Below are positions 1-6,944 of a DNA stretch of 12,860 nt, piece after piece (the stretch's first letter is position 1; each line of letters begins with the position of its first letter). Source of the DNA: Candidatus Kaiserbacteria bacterium (lineage in GTDB: Bacteria > Patescibacteriota > Minisyncoccia > Phycocordibacterales > UBA12088); NCBI GenBank assembly GCA_003561715.1, contig PWVU01000013.1:1-12860 (forward strand), in the 5' to 3' direction. Below the pieces are notes generated by a model. It was not told the DNA's origin and ran no database searches. It worked only from the letters and a program-made list of their open reading frames with translations. The position numbers were made by a program, and so were the translations under genes.

Positions 1-2772
1 ATGCATGTGAGTTCAGATGTTCATTCTCATACGAAGCAAACAAACGGACATGCCCACGAACGCGCGCACGAGGAACGCGCGTGGCATGCGGTCTCTGTCG
101 ATGCCATCTGCGCCGAGTTGGGGACGCGTCGTGAAGGATTGTCGAGCGACGAGGCTGCCGAGCACCTTGCGCGGTTTGGTGAGAACAAGCTTCCCGAAAC
201 CAAGCCCGACAGCATTCTGCGGATCTTTTTGCGACAGTTTGAAAGTCCGCTTATTTATCTTTTGGCACTAGCCGCCGTTGTCATTTATATCATCGAGGAC
301 GATTGGATCGACTCGGCGATCATCGCATTCGTGCTTCTCTTTAATGCGGTCGTTGGCACCATCCAAGCCGGACGGGCGCAAAACACACTCTTGGCGTTAC
401 GTCGCTTTACCCAGACCAATGCGACTGTGGTGCGCAATGGGGCGGAGTCGATCATTCCCGATACCCAGGTAGTGCCCGGCGATATCATTATCTTGCAAGA
501 AGGCGAGAAAGTGCCCGCCGATGCACGTGTCATTTCCATACATAATCTGCGCGTGGATGAAGCGGCGCTCACCGGCGAGTCCCAGCCGGTCAGCAAGCAT
601 GCCGACATCATAGAAGAAGAACACCTTGCCAACGCCGAGCGCAAGAACATGCTCTTTAAAGGGACGCACGTGGTGGGGGGTAATGCGGTTGCGGTCGTGG
701 TGGGTACCGGATTGGATACGTTGATCGGGCGCATCTCGGAAGAGATCACCGAGATCGACACCGAAATACCTCTGCAAAAGAATATTCGCTACCTTACCCG
801 CATCATCATCGCGATCGTGCTGGTGGTGGCGACGTTGATCTTCCTCTTGGGCTTCTTTGTGCTCGGGCATGATCTGCATGCCATTCTTGCGCTTTCGGTC
901 GCGGTCGTAGTCTCCGCCATTCCCGAAGGGTTGCCGATCGTGATGACGCTTCTTCTGGCAACCGGTGTGTGGCGGATGAGCAAACAGAATGTGTTGGTGA
1001 AGCGTCTCCAAGCAGTCGAGGCATTGGGTGAGGCAAAGGTGATCGCGGTCGACAAGACCGGTACCGTGACCAAGAACGAACTGGTCGTTCAGCACGCCTA
1101 TGCAGACGGCACACTTTTTGGTATTACCGGTGTCGGCTACGATCCAAGTGGTACTTTTTGTTTGGCAAAGAGGGAAGTGGATCGTGGTGCACATGCGCCC
1201 TTGATGAAATTGGCACAACTTGCGGTCTATACGTCCGACGCGCAACTGACCGAGGCGGAAGGCGACTGGAATGTGAGCGGGGATCCGACCGAGGCGGCAC
1301 TCCTTATATTTGCCAAGAAAGCGGGATACGATCGCCGCGCACTGCTTGCTGATGCGCCTCGCATTGCCGAGATTCCGTTTGATACCAAACTCAAGTATCA
1401 CGCTTCGCTCCATCGCACAAAGGAGGGCAATGAACTGGCGGTGGCGGGAGCATCCGAGATATTGCTTGAAAAGTCGACGACCATTTTTGAACATGGCGAG
1501 ATAGCGCCGCTGACGGACGAGCGACGTGCCGAGCTTACCACCATGTTCGAGCAACTCTCGCAGGAAGGATTGCGGGTGATCGCGCTTGTGTACAAACAGC
1601 ACGACGGCGATGAGATAACACCCGACGATGTGCGCGATATGACGGTTGCGGGCTTTGTGGCGATGCGTGACGCTCTGCGCCCCGAGGTGCACGATGCCAT
1701 GGCATCGGCTCGCATGGCAGGCGTGCGAGTCGTTATGATCACCGGCGATCACCAAGAGACGGCGCGCGCGATCGCACATCAAGCGGGCATCTATCAGGAT
1801 GGCGATCGGGTATTGACCGGTGTTGAGCTGGATGCGATGGATGATGACGCACTTGCCTCGGCACTTGAGAAGGTGTCGGTCTTTGCGCGCGTGACGCCTG
1901 AGCATAAATTACGCATTGTCCAAGGATATCGCTTGCGTGGCGAGATCGTTGCGATGACGGGCGACGGCGTAAATGATGCACTCTCCTTGGTCGCCGCCGA
2001 CCTGGGCGTGTCGATGGGGAAGAACGGCACCGAAGTCGCCAAAGAAGCGTCCGACCTGGTACTGCTCGATGACAACTTCGGCTCCATTGTTGCGGCGATC
2101 GAAGAAGGGCGCAATATCTATAAGAATATCAAGAAGGTTATTTTGTACCTTTTCTCGACCAGCTTTGGCGAGGTCATCTTTATTATTGCCGCGTTGATGC
2201 TGGGCTATCCGCTTCCCATTCTCGCCGCACAATTGATCTGGTTGAATCTCGTCACCGACGGCTTTTTGACGGTCGCGCTTACCATGGAGCCAAAAGAGAA
2301 ATCACTCTTGCGCGAGAAGTTCGTCCGCCCGAGCAAATTCATCGTCACCGGCTGGATGACCCAGCGTATGCTCCTTATGTCCGGTACGATGGCGATCGCC
2401 ACCCTCATTCTCTTTGGTATGTACTACGACGACGATCTCACCAAAGCGATGACGATCGGTTTGACCACCATGGCGGCGTTCCAATGGTTCAAGGCGTGGA
2501 ACTGCCGCGCGGAGTATCAGTCGGCGTTCACGATGGGGCTCTTTACGAATAAGTACCTCTTCTGGGCGACCTGTCTTGTCTTTGTGCTCCATGTGATCGC
2601 GGTCAATACGCCGTTCATGCAGGCGATACTGCGCATCGAAGCGCTCACGCTCGGTGAATGGCTCTTGTGTATTTCGGTTGCAACATCGACCATCGTTGTG
2701 GACGAATTGCGCAAGTACTTCCATCGCCGCAAGGATAGGAGAGAGCATGCGCAAGCGAGCGCTTCGGCATAG
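1..2772 (+). CDS. P2-type cation-transporting P-type ATPase (Ca2+/Mn2+-like)
   Basis: A 923-residue ATP-driven cation pump of the inner membrane, full length for the P2 family. Visible in order: N-terminal cation-ATPase domain (about 28-66), M1/M2 (about 82-122), actuator motif TGES (191-194), M4 motif PEGLP (308-312), phosphorylation motif DKTGT (D351), nucleotide domain with GDPTEAAL, hinge TGDGVND (653-659), then M5-M10. Residues matching SERCA calcium site II are kept (E309, N749, D753). In M5, E724 is kept but the SERCA N768 position is S721, so one or two ions of Ca2+/Mn2+ type are plausible; the substrate is not provable from sequence. The lysine of the usual KGA nucleotide motif is alanine here (A482). 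The first 30 residues contain seven histidines, a possible metal-binding tail. The ATG is base 1 of the window, so an upstream extension cannot be excluded, although the protein start looks natural. The family is certain; the ion is not. Confidence 0.93.
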   Translation: MHVSSDVHSHTKQTNGHAHERAHEERAWHAVSVDAICAELGTRREGLSSDEAAEHLARFGENKLPETKPDSILRIFLRQFESPLIYLLALAAVVIYIIEDDWIDSAIIAFVLLFNAVVGTIQAGRAQNTLLALRRFTQTNATVVRNGAESIIPDTQVVPGDIIILQEGEKVPADARVISIHNLRVDEAALTGESQPVSKHADIIEEEHLANAERKNMLFKGTHVVGGNAVAVVVGTGLDTLIGRISEEITEIDTEIPLQKNIRYLTRIIIAIVLVVATLIFLLGFFVLGHDLHAILALSVAVVVSAIPEGLPIVMTLLLATGVWRMSKQNVLVKRLQAVEALGEAKVIAVDKTGTVTKNELVVQHAYADGTLFGITGVGYDPSGTFCLAKREVDRGAHAPLMKLAQLAVYTSDAQLTEAEGDWNVSGDPTEAALLIFAKKAGYDRRALLADAPRIAEIPFDTKLKYHASLHRTKEGNELAVAGASEILLEKSTTIFEHGEIAPLTDERRAELTTMFEQLSQEGLRVIALVYKQHDGDEITPDDVRDMTVAGFVAMRDALRPEVHDAMASARMAGVRVVMITGDHQETARAIAHQAGIYQDGDRVLTGVELDAMDDDALASALEKVSVFARVTPEHKLRIVQGYRLRGEIVAMTGDGVNDALSLVAADLGVSMGKNGTEVAKEASDLVLLDDNFGSIVAAIEEGRNIYKNIKKVILYLFSTSFGEVIFIIAALMLGYPLPILAAQLIWLNLVTDGFLTVALTMEPKEKSLLREKFVRPSKFIVTGWMTQRMLLMSGTMAIATLILFGMYYDDDLTKAMTIGLTTMAAFQWFKAWNCRAEYQSAFTMGLFTNKYLFWATCLVFVLHVIAVNTPFMQAILRIEALTLGEWLLCISVATSTIVVDELRKYFHRRKDRREHAQASASA

Positions 2773-2810
2773 CACTGCTGTGTATTGCCTCACCCAACGC
2801 GCACCGAAGC

Positions 2811-2819
2811 TGTGATACA
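2811..2819 (+). promoter_or_regulatory. Candidate extended -10 promoter upstream of the small membrane-protein genes
   Basis: TGT followed by GATACA, an extended -10-like element about 28 bp before the ATG at 2847. No convincing -35 lies at 16-18 bp spacing. It resembles the GATACT element ahead of the gene at 9541. This is the only candidate in the 74-bp gap after the ATPase; the two genes could equally be co-transcribed. Confidence 0.3.
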
Positions 2820-2846
2820 GTAAGTATGCGTCATTTGTACTAACAC

Positions 2847-3356
2847 ATGGATATCTACGCACTATTGATCATTTTGCATGTTGCCGGCACCATTCTCGGC
2901 GTGGGTGGTTCGACGTTTGCCGAAGTGCTTTCCATTCAAGCGCAGAGAGATGGCAAATTCACCCCCGAAGAAGGGCAGATGTTGCACGCGACCTTCAAGG
3001 TCTTGCGTGTTGGGATGATCCTGCTCCTGCTCTCCGGCTTTGGCTTGCTTTTGTACTATCGCATCATCGGCGCAACCGGGGTCTTGCTTGAGCCGATGCT
3101 GTGGGTCAAGCTTACCTTCATGTTCATCATTGTGATCAATGCGCTTTTGCTCCAAGCAAAGCTGGTGCCGTTCATTGTGGGCGGGACGCTCTCATTCGTT
3201 ACCTGGTACGCGGCATTTATTGTGGGCGCGTGGCGCGGCTTTCCATACGACTACGTACCCACCATGGCGGCGTATATCGTCTCGCTGTTTGTGGTGGGGT
3301 ATATCTTGCATCGCGTACACCTTTACTTTATTCCGCCTAAACAACCTGCCGCATGA
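2847..3356 (+). CDS. Polytopic membrane protein, paralogue of the N-terminal domain of the 4302-6494 protein
   Basis: A 169-residue hydrophobic protein with about five predicted membrane helices (roughly 4-27, 47-71, 80-104, 106-126, 132-153). I do not recognise a named family. It aligns without gaps to the first 50 residues of the 730-residue protein at 4302: both have H11, a GVGG(S/A)T run at 18-23, an acidic residue at 26 (E/D), and H47 in an LH pair at the start of helix 2. Later shared pieces are LSGxG, WxKxTxxF, NAL and WYxAxxxG. It lacks the roughly 20-residue loop found before the WY motif in the larger protein. The conserved histidines could bind haem or metal, but with ordinary topology H11 and H47 fall near opposite membrane faces, so this is unproven. 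Its stop overlaps the next start (ATGA), which suggests translational coupling. No Shine-Dalgarno precedes the ATG. Confidence 0.85.
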   Translation: MDIYALLIILHVAGTILGVGGSTFAEVLSIQAQRDGKFTPEEGQMLHATFKVLRVGMILLLLSGFGLLLYYRIIGATGVLLEPMLWVKLTFMFIIVINALLLQAKLVPFIVGGTLSFVTWYAAFIVGAWRGFPYDYVPTMAAYIVSLFVVGYILHRVHLYFIPPKQPAA

Positions 3357-3796
3357 CCACGTTCGTTCTCATTGCACATGTGCTGGTCGGACTCGTCGGT
3401 GTCGGTGCGTCGTACGCGGTGGTGCTTGCGCTCTTGAAGCGTGACCTCGACGTGCGGTTTGCGCTGTGGGCGAGCGCGTTGGCGTTTGGTGCGTACCTTG
3501 TGTCGTATGCATTCGGTGCTTACTATTACGATGCGGTGTATAAGGCGGGCATGGAGGCGATGATACGCGCAAGCGACCGCGCATGGGTCGATCTCTTCTT
3601 TATGGAGGCGAAAGGGCGTGTCTTTTTGCTTCTGCCTTTTCTCTCGGGGGTGATCGCGGCGACCATTGCGGGCTATCATGCCAGCTTTGCCGAGCATTCC
3701 GAGCTGAAGCGCGCATTGGTCTTTGTGGCACTCGCAACCTTCTTGATCGGTGTTTTTGTCACTGCCGCGGGCGTTGTCGTATCGGGCGCCGCATAG
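3353..3796 (+). CDS. Four-helix membrane protein of unknown function
   Basis: A 147-residue protein with four likely membrane helices (about 4-28, 35-58, 88-108, 119-143). The ATG lies in the ATGA overlap with the upstream gene, the usual sign of co-translation and membership of one operon. The N-terminus has H9 followed by a glycine-rich VGLVGVGAS stretch, reminiscent of the H11-GVGG pattern in the upstream protein and in the 730-residue protein, so a distant common origin is possible but not demonstrated. Between helices 2 and 3 is an external or internal loop rich in aromatic and charged residues (YYYD, DRAW, MEAKGR). No catalytic or cofactor motif is recognised. It is probably a partner in the membrane assembly encoded by this block. 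Confidence 0.8.
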   Translation: MTTFVLIAHVLVGLVGVGASYAVVLALLKRDLDVRFALWASALAFGAYLVSYAFGAYYYDAVYKAGMEAMIRASDRAWVDLFFMEAKGRVFLLLPFLSGVIAATIAGYHASFAEHSELKRALVFVALATFLIGVFVTAAGVVVSGAA

Positions 3797-3814
3797 TCAA
3801 TTCACTCAATACGT

Positions 3815-4207
3815 ATGTCTGACGAACAGCAACAACAAAACGGAGAAGCGAACGCGCATGATGCATTACAGGAGGTGCGTCAGCCAAGCGCCTATGAGCG
3901 CCTGGCATTTGCAAGCGCCATTGCCGCCTCAGTCTCGGTCTTGGGGGTGGGCATGATCTCGATCGGCTCTTTGTTCTCGGTCGCAATTGATACACTTGGC
4001 TTTTTGCTCCTCTCGGCGCACTGGATCATTCGTGTGCTTATTGTTGTCGGGGGCTTTGCAGTACTTACCGCGATACTGGATGTGCTTATTCCAAAACAGC
4101 AGGTCACAATTGCCCACACCACCCACGCACTCCACGTCCTCGTTATCACGACCGTGATCAGCGCCCTTCTTATTTTCGTTACCTTTCTGGTCATTGCAAT
4201 GCGGTAA
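3815..4207 (+). CDS. Small membrane protein of unknown function
   Basis: A 130-residue protein with a Gln-rich, polar cytoplasmic-looking N-terminus (1-28) and three predicted membrane segments (about 31-56, 61-91, 104-128). Two histidine-containing turns, HTTHALH (101-107) before the last helix and H69 in helix 2, are the only features of note. It lies 18 bp after the preceding stop with no Shine-Dalgarno, so it is likely co-transcribed with the two membrane genes before it. No family is recognised. Reading-frame length, amino-acid composition and position support a real gene, but there is no independent functional evidence. Confidence 0.72.
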   Translation: MSDEQQQQNGEANAHDALQEVRQPSAYERLAFASAIAASVSVLGVGMISIGSLFSVAIDTLGFLLLSAHWIIRVLIVVGGFAVLTAILDVLIPKQQVTIAHTTHALHVLVITTVISALLIFVTFLVIAMR

Positions 4208-4247
4208 TGTGTTGATAGATGTGCCACCCGATTGGGGTCATTCGCGG

Positions 4248-4253
4248 TATACT
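4248..4253 (+). promoter_or_regulatory. Candidate -10 element (TATACT) for the 4302 gene
   Basis: TATACT lies 48 bp before the ATG at 4302, in the 94-bp gap after the membrane-protein genes. The same hexamer stands ahead of three other genes in this window. No good -35 at 17 bp is visible. A second candidate, TGC plus GATAGT at 4288-4296, is closer and would give a near-leaderless mRNA. Either would start a unit with the 730-residue protein, the four-helix-bundle gene and the oxidase. Confidence 0.35.
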
Positions 4254-4301
4254 AGTGTTGCTACGAAGTGCGACGTCCGGTTTGTGTTGCGATAGTGTGG
4301 T

Positions 4302-6494
4302 ATGGAGATAACTCTGCTCATTACTCTTTTTCATATTATCGGCGTGGCGCTCGGGGTGGGCGGGGCGACGGTGAGTGATCTGCTCTTTTTCCGCGCGCTT
4401 GCGGATAAGAAGATCAGTCGTGACGAGCTCAATCTCTTGCATACGCTCTCTTATGTGTTGTGGGCGGGGTTGGCGATACTGTTTCTCTCGGGCATCGGCT
4501 TCATTACCGCGCAGGTGGTTGCGACCGGCACTTCGACCTACCTTGTCTCGGCGTGGTTTTGGGCGAAGATGACGATCGTCTTTTTGCTCTTTTGCAATGC
4601 GCTTGCGATGCACAATTTCATTTTTCCGTTCATGCAGGCGCAAGTGGGGGAGAGGCTTGATCACGCAGTGATCAAGCCAAAAACGTGGCTCTTTGCAACA
4701 ACGGGTGTTGTGTCGATCCTTTCGTGGTACAGCGCAATGGTCTTGGGCGTCACGCGCGGACTGGACTTGCCGTATCTCTACATCATCAATCTGTATCTTG
4801 TTCTGCTGGTCTTTGGCATTCTGGTCGCCTACGTTCTCTTTTCAGTTGTGGTGTTTCCCGCAAAGAAGTCGCTTGCGCGCAAGGTTGCGGAGCGTGTTCG
4901 TACAAAGACGACTGAGAGCGGTGCGCGTACAAAAGCCGCTACTCGACCAAGCGCCGATCACGAAGTATCTTCGCGCACAGTACGCGCGAGCGCGATCGTG
5001 GGAATGGCGGTCATTGCCGGACTCGTTATCGTCTCCGCCGCATGGTTTGCGGTGCAGAAAACAGCCGAGAAGTACGTGGGCGCAAGCGGACAAGAGCATA
5101 TTGTTTGTATCACGGAGTCAGCCCCCTGGTTTACACCCGATGTACTTTCGATCGAAGTGGGCGATACGGTGCTGTGGTTGCATTGTCATCACGATAGCCA
5201 TGCACAGGTGGACACGCGCGCTCGTTCTGTGTTTGCGCCCGCGAGCGCGCTTGCGCACGGCGGTCATCATCATGATGCGGGCGATGCGCATGACGATCAT
5301 GCTCATACCCACGCGATCATCTCAATTGAGGGACCCGAGCAATTTGGTAGTCGATTCGATATCGTCGGGCATGTAGTCGATGGAGACGAGTATCGCTTTA
5401 CCTTTACGAAGCCCGGCACCTACACATATATCAGCCCCGCGCATCCGTATATGAAAGGCATCATCGCGGTTGGAGAGTCGGCACCGACCGATTCGTTTTG
5501 GCCGCCGCAAGACGAGCGCATCGACCCGAGTGTGGGATTGCCGGAGGTATCCGGTGAGGGTGAGTTGTGGCTCAATGCGCAATTTCAGATCGTTGCAGGT
5601 CAGCGATTTCCCGGGGCGGTCGTGATTATTGATACCGACACGTGGCAGGTGCGCGATAGCGTGACTCACGAGGTATTCAGCAATCCGGGCGCACTTCACT
5701 ACACGCCGACCGATGTGCGCATGCTCCAAGCCCATGCACACGACGAAACGCTTGCGTTGCTCGATCCGCTTACGCGCGAGGTGGTGGAGACGGTTGCTAT
5801 AGGCACGGCACCGTTGGCGATAGCCGAGCACCCGTTTGAGGATCGCTTCTATGTAGCGCTCGGAGCTGAGGGGCGCGTGGCGGTAATTGATCATAGCGGC
5901 ACCCACCTCAAAGACCTGATCGTTCCAACCGGACCAAGCGACAGTGCGATTTCCCGTGACGGACGCCGGATGAGTGTGGTTTCGGCGCTTAATGACAAGC
6001 TGACGCTTTTTGATCTTGAGACCGAGATCATTAAAGAAGTGTTCGACCTGCCCGGCCTGCCGCACGCAACGGCGATCACGCCGGACGGACAATACGCCAT
6101 CGGCGCTTCGTACTTGGAAGGCTTGGTGCGATTTTTTGATACATCCGACGGCGAGTTCTTTGATGTTGCGGTTGGTACGCATCCAAGCGCGCTTGCGGCA
6201 ACACCCGACGGAGCATACCTCCTGGTTGCAAACAGCGGCTCGCATGAGGTGAGTGTTATCGACATGACAACGCGCGCGCTTGTCGCTACCGTGCCCGTTG
6301 CCGCCGGACCGGCACGCTTCGCGTTTGGAGCCACACAAGACAATGGCACCTATGCCTACGTATCGCATCGCTTTGCACGGGTCATTAGTGTGATCGACAT
6401 GGACACCTTCGCATTGGTTGGACAGATTCCGCTCCCCGAGGACGCATGGGGCGGGAGTGGCATTGTCGTGGTGCCGAATGGGGAAGACGAATAG
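4302..6494 (+). CDS. Membrane domain - His-rich cupredoxin - seven-repeat beta-propeller fusion
   Basis: A 730-residue multidomain protein. Residues 1-186 form a polytopic membrane domain paralogous to the protein at 2847 (shared H11 and H47). Residues 187-229 are a Lys/Arg-rich linker, cytoplasmic by the positive-inside rule. A further membrane helix (231-251) would export the rest. Residues 265-391 are a cupredoxin: GDTVLW (288-292), the expected first copper histidine H300 at W+8, and H381-P-x-M384-K-G at the end. The position that should be the copper cysteine, three residues before H381, is S378. Between them is a His-rich insert (319-337, eight His), and 294-297 reads HCHH. Residues 436-725 hold seven YVTN-like blade repeats, each ending in a (I/L/F)(D)xxT-type strand such as VIDMTTRALVAT. 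The cupredoxin and propeller should lie outside the membrane. A classical blue copper site looks lost; a type-2-like or copper-storage site is possible. I infer an electron-transfer or copper-handling partner of the downstream oxidase. Confidence 0.9.
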   Translation: MEITLLITLFHIIGVALGVGGATVSDLLFFRALADKKISRDELNLLHTLSYVLWAGLAILFLSGIGFITAQVVATGTSTYLVSAWFWAKMTIVFLLFCNALAMHNFIFPFMQAQVGERLDHAVIKPKTWLFATTGVVSILSWYSAMVLGVTRGLDLPYLYIINLYLVLLVFGILVAYVLFSVVVFPAKKSLARKVAERVRTKTTESGARTKAATRPSADHEVSSRTVRASAIVGMAVIAGLVIVSAAWFAVQKTAEKYVGASGQEHIVCITESAPWFTPDVLSIEVGDTVLWLHCHHDSHAQVDTRARSVFAPASALAHGGHHHDAGDAHDDHAHTHAIISIEGPEQFGSRFDIVGHVVDGDEYRFTFTKPGTYTYISPAHPYMKGIIAVGESAPTDSFWPPQDERIDPSVGLPEVSGEGELWLNAQFQIVAGQRFPGAVVIIDTDTWQVRDSVTHEVFSNPGALHYTPTDVRMLQAHAHDETLALLDPLTREVVETVAIGTAPLAIAEHPFEDRFYVALGAEGRVAVIDHSGTHLKDLIVPTGPSDSAISRDGRRMSVVSALNDKLTLFDLETEIIKEVFDLPGLPHATAITPDGQYAIGASYLEGLVRFFDTSDGEFFDVAVGTHPSALAATPDGAYLLVANSGSHEVSVIDMTTRALVATVPVAAGPARFAFGATQDNGTYAYVSHRFARVISVIDMDTFALVGQIPLPEDAWGGSGIVVVPNGEDE

Positions 6495-6515
6495 ATTAAA
6501 AATTGAAATTACAAC

Positions 6516-6887
6516 ATGCAAAAAGACAAGGCAAGATTCAAAAGTGAGTTCAAACAACGTATGTACGCATGGGTATTGAAACTCATTGCCTATATTGAAA
6601 AGCTACCCCACGATGTCGCATCATCGGTAATGGGTAAGCAGTTGATGCGAAGTGGTACCAGCATTTTGGCAAATTATGTTGAAGCGTCATCTGCAAGTTC
6701 AAAAAAAGATTTTACCAATTATGTTACTCATGCGTTAAAATCCGCAAATGAATCGAAAGTGTGGTTGGCACTCTTGCGCGATACCAATAAAGGGAATAAA
6801 AACGAAGTTGAGTGGTTGTTGAAAGAGGTAACTGAAATTGCAAACATGCTTGCCGGAAGCATTCTTACCTTAAAGGGGAAGCGGTAG
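6516..6887 (+). CDS. Four-helix-bundle protein (S23/IVP family)
   Basis: A 123-residue cytoplasmic protein of the family first known from 23S rRNA intervening sequences and very common as free-standing genes in CPR bacteria. The family signature is clear: LMRSGTSILANYVEA followed by S-x-KDF and a run of amphipathic helices to the C-terminus. The molecular role of free-standing members is unknown. It begins 21 bp after the 730-residue protein and ends 57 bp before the oxidase, so it interrupts two genes whose products look functionally linked. My count over 6541-6840 gives about 39% G+C (118 of 300), against 55-65% in two 60-base lines of the next gene. This suggests later acquisition or different selection. 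No reverse transcriptase is nearby, so it is not a diversity-generating-retroelement Avd subunit on this evidence. Confidence 0.92.
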   Translation: MQKDKARFKSEFKQRMYAWVLKLIAYIEKLPHDVASSVMGKQLMRSGTSILANYVEASSASSKKDFTNYVTHALKSANESKVWLALLRDTNKGNKNEVEWLLKEVTEIANMLAGSILTLKGKR

Positions 6888-6944
6888 CTTTACTTTTTGA
6901 CTTGGTATTTTGCTTTTTGCGATTTTCACTTTACATTTCTTATC

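Noticed and set aside
397..1905. Long antisense open frame (about 500 codons) inside the P-type ATPase gene
   Set aside because: It lies wholly opposite a gene with full P-type ATPase motifs, has a low-complexity His/Arg/Cys-rich composition and no recognisable domain. Similar antisense frames at 5322-6557 and 6954-8303 mirror the other large genes and come from codon bias.
2761..2810. Inverted repeat GCTTCGG ... CCGAAGC at the end of the ATPase gene as a terminator
   Set aside because: The 7-bp arms are separated by 36 bases, one arm is inside the coding sequence, and no U-run follows. Chance pairing is as likely.
3350..3360. Recoded TGA (glycine) as in some CPR lineages
   Set aside because: The TGA ends the first membrane protein in an ordinary ATGA overlap, and the other genes are complete with normal stops, so the standard bacterial code fits.
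6516..6887. Diversity-generating retroelement accessory protein (Avd)
   Set aside because: Avd belongs to a similar four-helix fold, but there is no reverse transcriptase, template repeat or C-type-lectin target gene in the window.
6897..6944. TTG start extending the oxidase by 16 residues
   Set aside because: The extension is Phe-rich, comes from a T-rich spacer and puts a second hydrophobic stretch before the start; ATG 6945 leads directly to a normal short N-terminus and anchor helix.
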